A stretch of 64,000 nucleotides of DNA from Lentinus brumalis (Eukaryota; Basidiomycota; Agaricomycetes; Polyporales; Polyporaceae): contig MARA01000012.1 in the NCBI GenBank assembly GCA_001792895.1, positions 1,116,001 to 1,180,000 of the forward strand. Direction: 5' to 3'. Position 1 is the first letter of the stretch; each line of letters begins with the position of its first letter. Below, piece by piece: positions 8,679-20,208 of this stretch. The position numbers were made by a program, and so were the translations under genes. The notes under the pieces are model-generated. The model made no database searches, was not told the DNA's origin, and saw only the letters and a list, made by a program, of their open reading frames with translations.

Positions 8679-11458
8679 GCTCGGCTTGCCAAAGACCGGC
8701 GGATTGTGTCGAGCGCGCGGGCAAGCCTCTCAGAGCTCTGCGCAACCATTCTTCACCGTCGCCTCAACAAAGCAGTATCAGAACGCGTAAGCACTGCTTG
8801 GGAGAATCAAGAGCTCTCGAAGGAGCAGCTGTCGTACGCTGCACTGGACGCATATGCCTCTCTGCGTATCTATGAGGAACTAGCGAAGGTCTCCGCGCCA
8901 GTACCTCTACTGAGCAACGCAGCTCTCTTCCCCTCTCTCCCTGTTCTACTCTACCACGCCGATAACACGCGTGTCATTGCGTCTGGAGCTATATCGACTC
9001 ACGCAACAGATGCCAGATACGACAACATCAAGATCACTCCCACACGCACAGTCATGACCGTCGAAGAGGTCTTGATTCCTGGAGCACTTGTAACTACACA
9101 CCATAATCGCCCTCTTCAGTCCTTTGGCCCCCCACCTTTTGACATCGTATGTCTACGTTCGCACCTTCGCACCAAACCTACAGGGCCTCAGCCACCACTG
9201 TCCGTTCCACCGGGGAGCTCGTCGGGCGACTCGGGCCCGGAGCCGCATCAAGAGCCCACGGCCGCCGGTGGCATATCACTCGACTCAGACGACTCTCATC
9301 CTGCCATGTCCCTCTCAGACGACTCTCATGAATCATCATTAATCGCTGCAGCTCTGTATGACCAGGAGGGCCCAGATGATCCGAGCGGGAACGGCGCGGA
9401 GGAACTGTTGCTAGACTCGGCTCCTGTCTATCCCCGTGATCCTCAAGATCTCTCGAGCTATGAGCGGGACCCTGCTGGAGAGTCGCACGCGAGAGAGCTC
9501 GAAGCATCAAGTCAGGAGAGCATCATCTCTGGATGGGAAGCCCCTATCCGCAGCCGCGTTCTGAAGGACGTGTGGCACGTTTTCAACATGCTCTACATCT
9601 CCAGAGTACACGGCCTGAGGTACGCCTTCGCAAATGCACTGCGTGATGCAATCTTTGTCCCGGACAAGCAGGACAAAGATAATATCACGCGCTACCTCTC
9701 GACGCTCCCAGCTCCTCGGAACTCCTGGGATTATATGGTCCGCACAGCACCACGATGGGTTTGGCGGCACTGCAAGCGGCTCATACCGCCCCCGGAGCTT
9801 CTCTACCCTCAGGTTTCACGTGTCTTTCAGACGTACGGGCCCCTGAAGGATGCGAAGACAGCACAGCCGCTCTTCAATGCTGCTGCATGGCACACAGCCA
9901 AGAACATCCTTGCGCTGATCCAGAATGGCTTCGTGTCCGACCCGCCAGGTATCGCACTCTACTACGTCATTGGCATCGACCAGAAAGCCGGGTACCTTCC
10001 GCTCTACCGCTGTATGCGCGGAACAAATTGGACGGAAGGCGGAGTCCATCGTCATCTTCGAACCCACCTCCCTACATCCGGTACTTCGCCCCGCCATATG
10101 TTGTGTTGTTTATACGAATTCATTTTACGACACAACCTTCTCGTAAGTGATTGCCGACAGCATCTCAGTGTGGCACAACGCTGATATGTACGATAGGTTG
10201 GAACATTCAATTCGACAGGAAAGCCATATCGGAACCATTACGACATCTGGCTCACGAATCAACTGCAAGAGATGCTTGCACTTACAGCAGATATCATCCC
10301 CGAGGCTCGACAGCTCAGCGGCTGGGTAAACGGTAACCTGTACTCACGGACAACGGAAGTCTTCGGCATCCTTCCAATTCCCGAGGACGTCCGTGTTTCC
10401 AGCGGCATGCAGAAGTACACCGCCGGGCTCGATAGCAAGCAACGTCACGGATTCCTCGCCTCGAAACAAGGGTCCCGGAAAGCTGTTCTGCCTGTGCATA
10501 CCGCGGCAGAATACCATCTATTCAGGCGGCTTGTCCAGGACGAGCCAGCTCTGAATCCACAGACGGGTGAGCCAGACTGGGACGGTGCAGTTGTCACATG
10601 GAACCGCGAGGCAGAGAGGAACGACGAGGTTTACTACAAGGTTCGCCTACAGCTGTGCTGGCTTCCGTGCTCAGTCTGTTGACTCTGATCGTCTTGCAGC
10701 TTGTGGAACATCTCAGGGCGTACTTCACGACATGGCAGTCAAATATGAACATCAAGAACACGCTTGCGCAGACAAGCAGCGCGCGCAAGGGAGCTGACTT
10801 GGCGGTCCGTGATCCTAAACGGTCAGATGGTGCCCCGCCCGCGCCTGAAAGATCGAAGCCGGCTCAAATGGCACGCAGCGGAATATTGAGACTTGAAGAC
10901 ATGGAGGTGAGCGTTCACATCTGTCGACTCTGTCGGTCATGCACGCGCAAGCCACAGCACCATATTGATCCATCACTTACGCAGGACTCTCAAGACTACA
11001 GGTCTTCTACAGACCGTCGAGGAACGCCTTCGCATCCGCAGAATCTGCGGCCTACAGGTGCAGTATCGCAACACACGAGGTCCAGGTTACTATACCTGCT
11101 GATGGCGAATTTCACAGATTCAGCACCTGGAGTAGTGGCCGGAGAGGCTGAAGATCATCATGGCGATAGACAAGCTTCAGGGACTACTGGTCCGTCGCCA
11201 GGAACATCGACCACATCCCACTCCGAACACCTCAAAGCTGTAGCGCGCAAGCATGCACTCACCGACGGATACACGCCCCCTCCAGCGAAGAAACCCCGCC
11301 AGAATCGGACCTGCGCCAAATGCGGCGACTCCTCTACTTGTCCGGGACGTTCTGCAGCCAAGTTGTGCCCCAAACCGTGCCAGGATTGCGGGCGGAGGGA
11401 GTGTCGAGGGCGGAACTCCAAGCGGCCGAAGAAGCCCTGCTTTGAAGGGTGGGATTGA
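8679..11458 (+). pseudogene. DUF6729 / transposase-like / WRN-type exonuclease gene, 3' part
   Basis: This continues the gene interrupted at 3275, in the same frame. It opens with LAKDRRIVSSARA, then exonuclease motif III YAALDAY (Asp codon 8847). After a Ser/Pro-rich acidic linker, a conserved block includes MRGTNWTEGGVH (Glu codon 10035), which resembles the TNxxESxNxxL segment carrying the catalytic Glu of MULE-type transposases. Introns are read at 10143-10196 (joining HNLL to VGTFNSTGKPY) and 10641-10699. The 3' end is ambiguous between about 10905 and 11150, where two frames look coding. The last coding stretch has a Cys-rich knuckle with CAKCGDSSTC and CQDCGRREC, and stops at 11458. 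It lacks its own start and should be read together with 426-3275. Confidence 0.65.
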
Positions 11459-11773
11459 CGAGAGAGGCTGCTAGAGTACATTCTTGGAAGATGTCAAGCA
11501 CAGAGAGATGCCGTAGGATTGAAAATGGACAGTCGTTCTTGCTGTGGTTATCCGAGGGAGGGAAAAGACAAGGACGCCGCGGTGAGTATCGAACCGCAGC
11601 GCCTTCCCAATTGGCTCCCTTTATTTATTTATTATTTAGTTTAATTTCACCCAGCACAATCGCTATCCAGCCGAACACAGCCTCCAAAGTCCTGACTGAT
11701 ACGAAGCCGGCACTCCTATACCTTGCCACCACCACTATCTCGCCCATCCTCCAGTATTCCAGCATCGCCGCCG
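11459..11773. promoter_or_regulatory. Intergenic, presumed promoter of the RHS/CRN-like gene
   Basis: AT-rich patch with tttatttatttattatttag near 11620-11640. No ORF with recognisable content. Confidence 0.3.
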
Positions 11774-13792
11774 ATGAATCAAACAGTGAAACGAGGCCGC
11801 CGAGCTCATGAGTCCAAAACTGACGAGCAACTATCACATCAGGCTCGACGTCGCAACGAACGCGCAGACGAGTGGGAGGTACATGTGCATCCCCTTCTGT
11901 TCCCTACCTACTCTGATGGGTGTATGCAGAAAGAGGGATGGACGCGCCTTGACACCGACCACTGGGTCGCGTTTCTCGAGGAGCGGTGGGGAGAACCTGG
12001 CAAGGCGCTCCTCAGGTCCGAGGACCGGATAATCGAAGTGGGACAGAAAGGTGTCTGGCAAGACCTCGATGTCCTCAGCGAGACGGCTGGCAAGCTTTAT
12101 CGCCGTGAGTCGGAGTACGACAGAGCATACACTCGCTTCCGCAGTGCCCACAAGCAGGAGGATATTTCCGGTGTGGTCCTGTCGGGCTCACCCGGGGGTG
12201 GTGCGTGTCCCTGGCTTTGAGCGAGGCCCGCGGACTGATCTGTCGAGCTATGCCAGGCAAGTCATACTGTTCCTTATACGTCCTCCTCAAACGCCTTGCG
12301 CACAAGCGGCCAGTTCTCTTCACTACGAAACGGGGGAAAGTGTTCTATTTCGACGAATCCGGCGTTAGGACCTGTAGGGTCGAGAAGGTATCCCTTCCGC
12401 GGTGTCTTCAACATCTCAGCCATCATCCTACAAAGCGAGTCTGGTCGCTCATCGACCCTGGTGTGGTCGTTAGGCCAATCCTCGGGGAAATCACGGCGTC
12501 TGCAGTCTTCCACGTCGTCTTCGCTTCCCCAGACCCAACCAGATACGGCCATCTTCTCAAGCAGTCAACTGTCTATCACATCATGCAGCCGTGGACAGTG
12601 AGCGAGATTCACGTATAGTGATTACCATTCTCTCATGTCGTGACTGCGCCTTGATGCTGACCTCCTGTCTAGCTTGTCGCTAATACGTAAAACGTCCCCT
12701 AAGACTGGACTGCCGTACACCCTTGAAGAAGCCCGAGACATTCAGCGGGAGGTTGGCCCGTGTCCCCGTGACATCAGGACGGCATTGCGCGGTGGCCTAG
12801 AGTCTTACAAGACCAACGTGCATGAGATCGTCGCCCGCCTCGACATCGCCGAGATCAACCGGGTCCTTCTTGCGCTGCCAACGTTGTCTTACCACAACTC
12901 TGACCACATCGCTTTGCTCGGTAGGGGTGGTAGGGATGGCGAGATCGACGCTACCAGTGTTCAAGACGATGTCGCCGTCGTCAACTTCAAAACCGAGCAC
13001 ATTGCGGAGCTTGTGAGAAGAGGTTTCCTGCAATACGAGTTGCATAGTGCAGCACAATTATTCAGCACGTGCAGTACACTGGTGCAGGGTCGGACCGCGG
13101 CCCTTGCCGGCATCTTGTTCGAAGGCATGAATATTGCTCTGCTATGCGACCTCGACTCGTACAAGATAGATCGCTCCAGAGGGTTTTCGCCAATGGAGGA
13201 GGTCCAAATCAAGAGCGCGGATCTCCCGCGTCGCTTCGAGTACCACAGCGTTCGTTCGGAGACCACGCTGCTCGTCGACGAGGATTGGACTCTCAGACTC
13301 ACCCCTGAGACTCAGACCTTCAGCTCGCGCCGTGCTCCCTCCACCCTACCCGCAACCAACCCCGACACGCAGAAGCTTGCTCTCCATCGCTATACGTCCT
13401 TCGAGGACATCACGGAGCTCGCCCTCGGTGGATGTTACGTCCCCAGAGAACCCAACCCGCACTTCGACGGCTTCTTCTTACTCCATGCCGGAGGTCAGAT
13501 CGAACTCTGGGTCATGCAGGCCACAGTCAGTCGTCCGCATGCAGCTGTCCCCGGGAGCTTCGAGACGGTGCAGAAAGTGTTCGCGAAGGCGAACAGGACC
13601 TTCAACGGTAAAGTCCAGCTGAAGTACCTCCTGGTGGCGCCATACCAATCCGGGCTGTCCGTCGTGTTCAATATGGCCAAGGAGTGGAGTGCCGTCAAGA
13701 CCAAGTTCCAGGTATATCTACAGTTCATCGAGATCGCCCCCAACTGGACCGCGGAGGATATCATCCGGCCGTGTTGCTCAGCGAGATACTGA
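11774..13792 (+). CDS. Crinkler/RHS-type P-loop NTPase with C-terminal nuclease-like domain
   Basis: The ATG at 11774 begins MNQTVKRGRRAHES. A possible small intron lies at about 11877-11930. The Walker A motif SGSPGGGKSY is assembled across a clear intron at 12201-12256. FYFDESGV and FHVVFASPDPTRYGH follow and are typical of the CRN/RHS NTPase family. A further intron near 12613-12672 (or up to 12703) has an uncertain acceptor. The C-terminal half contains FDGFFLLHAGGQIELWVMQAT, which fits the D..(E/Q)x(K/T) core of the restriction-endonuclease-fold domain described for this family. The stop is at 13790-13792. Family knowledge: these proteins are proposed nucleic-acid-targeting effectors or conflict proteins, often multicopy and close to transposons, as here. 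The function in this organism is not known. The exact exon join near 12.6-12.7 kb could instead hide a frameshift. Confidence 0.75.
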
Positions 13793-14407
13793 GAACGGAC
13801 ATGGCCACTGCCAGAGTCGCACCATGGCCCTCAGGCTCTCTTCCGCATGCATGTATGCTGTTGTTCCGCGTTGGAGCCACCGGGGGGCTGTCCTATGGAG
13901 AGCCTAGGTGAGCCTTAGGTGTCCAACGGCCAACGTCCGCACTCACCTTACGACGAAACGTACACACAACAGTCTCATACTTATCCCGTGTGGTTCCCTA
14001 TGCGGTGCACCTATGTAGTGCACTCCCTCCATCGCACTCGTTGTCTCCTCACCTGCTCTGCCTCCTCTTTTATCGTCTATGTACATTGAATATCGCGGCA
14101 CTCGCATTGCACTTACGCGCGTCGCGCCTTGGGCTCGCGACCTGCCGACGAGAATCTTTCATGCGTCGCCAACATGACATCTCGCACAGGCAGGTATCCA
14201 GAAATCCAACGTGCACATTTAACTATCTATCTCTACATGTTTTGGTACAACAGCGAATCTTCAAGATGCGGAGCAGAGTGTTGCGACAGGACAAGGAGCA
14301 GTTGTAATACAAGTACACACAGAAGAGTGGAGCAACGACGACGATGTCAACGGTAAATCAAGGCTTGGTGAACCTCACAGGTAACTTCTTCGCACAACCC
14401 ACTACGC
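13793..14407. other. Intergenic between convergent genes
   Basis: It holds the 3' regions of the plus-strand RHS/CRN gene and the minus-strand trehalose phosphorylase. Short ORFs only; nothing recognisable. Confidence 0.4.
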
Positions 14408-17400
14408 TCAGCCCTGGACGTTGAGGCCCGTGCGCGGGAGACGGGGCTCGCCAGGCTCGTACGGCTCGCCGCACTCCGTGCGCATGAGGTCGTTGAGCCA
14501 CGCGCCCTTGGGCTGGAGCTTCACGCCGCGCGAGACGTACATGACCGCGAGGTACATCCACGCCGCTGCGTTGCCGACCGTCGAGACCTCGTCCGAGACG
14601 TGCGTGCGCGCGTACTCGGACATGGTGTCGAACAGGTCGTCGTCCGTGTACAGGTCGAACATGTGCTTCGCGACCGCCGCGTTGTCTCCGGGCTCGCAGA
14701 GGTACCCGCTCTTCCCGTGCTCGATCTGCAAGGGGATGCCGCCCGTGCGAGACGCGATGACGGGCTTCCCGGCGTGTAGCGCCTCGGAGACCTTGACCTC
14801 GAAGCCCTCGCGAGTGGAGAGCTGGAGCGCGAATTTGGAGTTCTCCATGAGCGCGTTGAGGACTGAAGGAGGGGGTCAGCCTCGGCAAGCTCGGAAAAGA
14901 TAGGGAAGATACGCACGCTGGTCGCTGGGCGGGCAGCGCATGACGACGAAGTCTTTCGCGTACTGAGGGTACTTGCTATGTATGAGCTGCATGGTCTCGT
15001 CGTAGATGATGCTAGCATCAGGGTCGTCGACAGCACCGTGACCGCAGATGAGCATTTGCGGCGGCTCGACGTTCGGCTCCTTCTCGAGGAGCTTGCGGAA
15101 GCGAGCATAAGAGTCGATGACGTTCGGAATACCCTTCGAGGGGTCGAACCGGGCGATCTGGACGATGTAGTCGCGCATCGGCCACCCGAGCTCGATCATC
15201 TTCTCCTTGACGCAGAGCTGGCGGAACTCGCCCATGTAGTACTGCGCGTCCCAGTCGCCGAGGTGCTTGTTGAGCCCATCGAGCCTGGGAGAATCAGTAA
15301 GGCGAGGGTCCGATGATGGGTGCAAGGGACATACCAGTCGGTAGCAGCACCGAGCAGCGCGAGCTTTTCGGGCGGGACGTCACTCGGGACGAACTTGTTC
15401 ACGGGGTGAGAAATGAACATATCTGCGTGCTGGATGTTGTTCCAGAGATACTTCCAGACCTCCTCCTGCGGCGAGCCAGCGACGTGCACGAGGTCACTCC
15501 GGATCTCGATGTGGGAGCGGTAGATGATAGGGAGGTCAGGGCGTACGCGCTTGATGAGCGGGATGAGACCAGGCATCTGCGGGTCATCTGTAGGAGCAGT
15601 CAGCATAACTAGGTAGAACTGTATGCCGGACGAACTTACCGATGAATGCAATGTCAACACCGCCCGGCGCGAGCGGTCCACCCTCGCCGGTCCATCGGAG
15701 GCCGTTCTTGAGGATCCAAGCATCGAAGTTGTCCTTTGCCTCCTTCGAGAGACGGAGGTTGGGGTCGGCGACGCCTTGGAGGATGTTGTGGTTGTTCTTC
15801 GTGGTCCGGAAGACGCTTGGAGACGGGTTCGGAACATACCTGCGAGATTCGGTCAGCACGTTGAACCTCTACTCTCACGGAGATGGTGATAGCTGCAGCG
15901 CGACGTCCTGGATAGGATTCAGATTACGCGCGCTCCGTCGAAGTGACGGAAGTAAACCTTGCAGCCAAGAAGAGCCAGGGCGACTCACCATGCGCAGTCG
16001 ACGTCGAGGAGAGCCAGGAACCGGATCAGCGCGTGACGCATCTGATATTTTCAGCATTAGCCACGGTGTGGACCCATGAAACGAGCGGACGCACCAAAGC
16101 GACACCACCTGCAGACAGAAGTGATCAGATTATGCGTGAGAAAAGACGTTCAATTGAGATTGAATACGCGAAGCAACGCTAGAACCGATCAATCCCCGCA
16201 ATGCGGGGTAATCACATGCCTTCCGCAGAACAGGGGAGCACCAGTGTGTCATCGCCATGTCTCTCGCACGGTCGCGGAATAAAACATACACGCGCAGACG
16301 ATGCGAGCTTACGAGTAGAAGCATAACAAAGGAGAGAGTACTCACCACCCTGCGGCGTGGACGAGAAGAAGCCAATCTTGATCTTCTTCTCGCGCAACTC
16401 GTCGGCCAGCTTAATGACCGAGTTCCACGTCCCCTTGTGCACCGACTTGCGATATTCGTCGATGTCGTCGATGAGGTGGATCTTGCCGCCAGCGTCGACC
16501 GCGACCTGGTTGCGGGGACCAATCTGAAGACGCGGGTTGTTGCCGGGCCCGAAGTACATGATACACTTGCGAGCCGCGGAATCGGCCTGTTCGTCGACCG
16601 TGCGCGGGATGGGAAGCTTGTTCTCGGTGGCGCCGGCGGTGAGGTGCGCACCGCTAGGCAGCTGGGAGGGGTCGTAGTAGACCGTGGGGGTGTCCGCGCC
16701 TGAGGGTACATACGAGCCGGTTGTGGAGGAGATACGGTGCTTGATGTTCGGGCGAGTCACGGAGTCGGTGTGGTACGGCTTGATGTTGAACACGATGGGG
16801 ACAATGTCCAGGTCAAGCCAAAGCCGCGTGCAAAGGTTCGGTGCCTGTAGTGCATGTTTAGATTATGGCACTACGCGTTGAGACCGGTACAGGGACGGAC
16901 TGCGGCCGTCGCCGGGTCGCAAAACGCTCGCAGATCATGGCTACTCCGCGAGTGCTGCAAGCCCAGCTTGCGCACCAATGATGTTACTTGGACCAGGTGG
17001 ACGTTGCCATTTAAGCTTACGAAGATCGTGAAGAAGCTTCGTAGAAGCCGCAACAAAGCAGTCAGGAACCCAAAGACATTCCTCGAGGAAGCTTCGCCAG
17101 AGGAATCTAGCCAGGTCCTTCCCGGGTTTCGCGCCGCAGAACCAATAGGAATGCAGAAGCATATTCCACGCGCGAAAGCAACGCGTTGCGGCTGCAGTGG
17201 GACCCTGGACGCGCATCCCCGACACAAATTGCAGAAGGGGGGGATCGCAGACGTACCTCGCGCAAGAGACTGACGGTGACACCCGCACCGAGGAACTTGC
17301 ACAAGTGCTCGGTCGAGAACTTGCGCAGGATGTCGAGGACATGCTTCTCTATCTCTGCGGCCTGAGTCTCGGGGTCGTTGGCGTTGTACGAGATGGTGGA

Positions 17401-17679
17401 GGAGGCGAAGTCGGTGTTGTAGACGGAGTCGTGGATGGAGATCGCAACTTCAAAGCTCTTGCCGTTGTTGGTGACAGTTCCGGCGATACCTGCCCACATC
17501 GGCTAGTGATTATGGACAACGGATGGATGAGGATCTGGCAGGGGGACAAGGGGCAAGGACCGGCGCACCGTGAGGCTCGAGTAGGCGTGGACATTGGGCC
17601 GCTTGGTGGAGACGACGCTGGAGAGGCGGCGCCGAATGGCGTCGGAGGGCTTAGACTGGAACTGGTGCGGGGGCGCCAT
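14408..17679 (-). CDS. Trehalose phosphorylase (fungal GT4 type)
   Basis: It catalyses reversible phosphorolysis of trehalose to glucose and alpha-glucose-1-phosphate in the cytosol (EC 2.4.1.231 family). The start ATG at 17679 gives MAPPHQFQSKPSDAIRRRL. Exon 1 is 17569-17679 and exon 2 is 17257-17502 (PMWAGIAGTV ... GAGVTVSLLRE). A 412-nt intron (16845-17256) follows, then exon 3 from 16844 (APNLCTRLWLD, VFNIKPYHTDSV, GFFSSTPQGG). Smaller exons carry GVAL, MRHALIRFLALLDVDCAW, YVPNPSPSVFRTTKNN and DLPIIYRSHIEIRSDL. The C-terminal GT4 block has IARFDPSKGIPNVID and REGFEVKVSEALHAGKPVI (the nucleotide-sugar-binding E(x7)E-like region). The stop is at 14408-14410. The layout and length match basidiomycete trehalose phosphorylases of about 730-740 aa. 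Very confident on identity; small exon edges are approximate. Confidence 0.95.
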
Positions 17680-17909
17680 GGCTGAGCGAGGGAGAGGAAG
17701 GAGGGACGGGAGGAGAGATGAGGAGATAGCGGGGATTATATACCTTGCAGGCGTGGGGCGTGCATATTCCTGAGCGAGAAGAGCAGCCAGGCCTCGCCCG
17801 ACTCGCCGAGCAGTGTAGCGCCCGCACCACTGTCACGCTCACCGTCACTGCCGTCTCTCTCTGCCTCCTCCGCCATCGGCTCGAGTCTGTCCGACTCCTC
17901 AAGGCCTCA
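17680..17909. promoter_or_regulatory. Trehalose phosphorylase promoter region
   Basis: Upstream of the minus-strand start codon. A TATA-like string, gattatataccttg, lies near 17734-17747 (tataatc on the minus strand), about 60 bp upstream of the ATG. Confidence 0.35.
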
Positions 17910-19431
17910 ATGACCAGCAGCTCACGTTCGCCGGCCTACGACCACGAGGGGAATCGTGGGTCTCACCCTTTCTTAATGCTCGCACGAGACTCATCACCTT
18001 CTGCCATAGTCAACCAGGTCATGCGTCCACCTTTCAGCATGCCGCCCCTCCCTTCGTCCTCATCCGACCGAGTTGGCTCTCTCGCCGCATTCCTGGGTTA
18101 CCAGAGCATGGGAACCCCTGCGATCTAACCCCTCCTGCGTTCCCCATCGAACATCCTTCCAGGAACTCTCGGCTCTTGGTGCTGTCACGAAAGTCACCTC
18201 CGAACTCAGGCTGGGAACGCGCAGGTTGCTTGTTTCCCGGCAATCTTCTCCGCCCGACAACGCTCAGAAGCAGTTGCTCTCTGCCATGCTCGCCTTTCGA
18301 AGCTCTTCGAAGACTCGCGTGTCGACGGCCGCTCCAAAGACCGCCAGCGAGATGCCACGTCCGGCGACCCCAGGACGTCCCCGCGTCTTCGTGCATTCCT
18401 GGTCGTAACCCTCCCGGTCATCAGACCACCCCCAGCACGGCTTCTAGCAGTTCGAACGCACCGACAGGCGCATCTTCTCAAGCTCCGTGTCGTAATTCAC
18501 TCAAGCGAGTCAGGATAGCCCAACGCATGCCTTCTTCCCTCTCCTCGCCGTGCGAACCGGTCGGGTCAATGAGCTCAGCCACGAGATAGACGTACAGTCG
18601 AATTCCAAATTCAGATCCTCCGGCCAGCTGCCACGACAGGGATACCGGCGTTCTGGACGCGCCAAAAGTCGAGGTAAGTATACTTGTCCACCGCCCGTGG
18701 TTACCTTCACAGTTTCACTCGGGAGGGCCTCAGAATATATGAACTGGTATTGTACGTCGAAGACAGACCAGGATGTCCCGTCTTGTTCCTCATGCCAGTG
18801 GTCTGCAGGTTGAGCTCGCACCTTGTACTTATCCCGGAACCTACTACGGTCTCCACACGATCCGGTGTCAAAGCGGACATTGCTGCCGCTCGGATGGCCA
18901 CGGTCTAAAAGCACTGGCTCGCCGCACTGTGTCTGCTCATTCTCCCCGGCCAGACTGAACCTCGCGAGAAGGCTACCTACGAATACAACTTCAGCGAGTC
19001 CTCTCTGCCATGTCGCAACACAGCGCGAGTGCGCCCTACAAGCTCCGCAACCGGCGAATAGGCGACTGAAACATAACCTCGTGCGGCGACCCCTCGGCCT
19101 TTGGCGTGCATATCTTCTGCTGGATCGGCCGCAGCTGGACATACCAGGACGCGTTACTGCCGTGACCATACGCGTGACGTCACAGCGCGTCTCGGGTAAC
19201 TAATGAGTGTGTCGCCTTTGTCTCCCCTAGGCAGCCCACGACCCGACAAGTCGTATGTGGTGTCGCCTCGCGGGTTTCGTCCTCGCTGCCCCAGCCGACC
19301 ATGGCCCATCATGGATCTCGGTCTACGCCCTCCGAGATCCAGTCGCAACCAATCGAGCGACAGGACGCTGCGTCGTCGTCCGCAAATCCAGCCTCTTGAA
19401 GCGGGCACGGTGTGCCGGCCGCTGACGTAGC
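17910..19431 (+). other. Possible hypothetical multi-exon gene, not recognised
   Basis: The ATG at 17910 opens a 72-codon ORF (MTSSSRSPAYDHEGNRG ...) that ends at 18128. Several Ser/Pro-rich ORFs continue on the plus strand to about 19431, with plausible splice signals such as gtaagt near 18672. No domain is recognisable and the codon pattern is weak. It may be a poorly conserved gene, a decayed gene, or non-coding. Confidence 0.2.
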
Positions 19432-19629
19432 CCCGCACTGCGTTCCATGCGTTAACCGAGCTCGGCCATGGCGAGATGGGGCGGGGACAGCGGACGGATG
19501 TCCGTCAAGTTTCTCTCGGCACATGGGTTGTTTGCCTAGGGCAGTCGAGGACGCACCCGAAGTGGTGGCATACGGTCCTCGAGGACGTGTGGGTCAGTGA
19601 GAGCAACTCGTGCCACGCATAAAATTTGA

Positions 19630-19860
19630 CAATCGAATGTACAGTAGATATTACACTATGCGAAAGATACAAATAACGGAACATGTCTAGATTGTCCTCC
19701 AAAAGCAACTGAGATCTTGCTCAAAAGTCATACCAATCCTCCTCCTCCGGGCGACAAAGGCCTCCTCGTCGTCCGCGCCTTACATTCTACTGACGTCGTG
19801 TTTACAGATCGGTCGACTGTGGACCCACATCATTCTCTTTCCAATCGTAAAGTCTTTCCG
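19630..19860 (-). pseudogene. Decayed duplicate of the 3' end of the TFIIB-like gene
   Basis: 19685-19860 aligns by eye with 20164-20380. Shared pieces include gtgtctagattgtcctccaaaagc, tactcaaaa/tcgtaccaatcctc, cctcctcgtc, ctgacgtcgtg and ggtcgactgtggac. The flanks upstream (from about 19630 versus about 20105) also match. It corresponds to the C-terminal codons and 3' UTR of the neighbour and has indels that destroy the frame, so it is a relic tandem duplication about 480 bp away. Confidence 0.7.
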
Positions 19861-20208
19861 ACGCCTTCCTGATCTCCAAAAATGCGTAGAGTCCTCGAGC
19901 TCCACTGGAAGGAATTGGCTGCACTAGCTTGATGTGTACGACGTACGTAGACTGCGCACCGCCTCCCATGAGCTCACAGTGGCGAGGCGAGGCGGAGACA
20001 ACGGACGAACGTCCGACGGCTGATTGCTTGCGTGGCAAAGGTCTAGGACGGCCCCGACCTGATCACAAGCGGGAGTAGCACACATCGAGGGCAGGAGTCC
20101 GAACAATTATCATCGAATCTACAATGCGGATTAGGGTATGCAAGATGATATACAAATGACAAAACGTGTCTAGATTGTCCTCCAAAAGCCAACGTTCTGA
20201 GATCCTAC

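Noticed and set aside
14521..15108. Long Ser/Arg-rich minus-strand ORF over the trehalose phosphorylase 3' end
   Set aside because: Shadow frame of the well-supported GT4 coding sequence.
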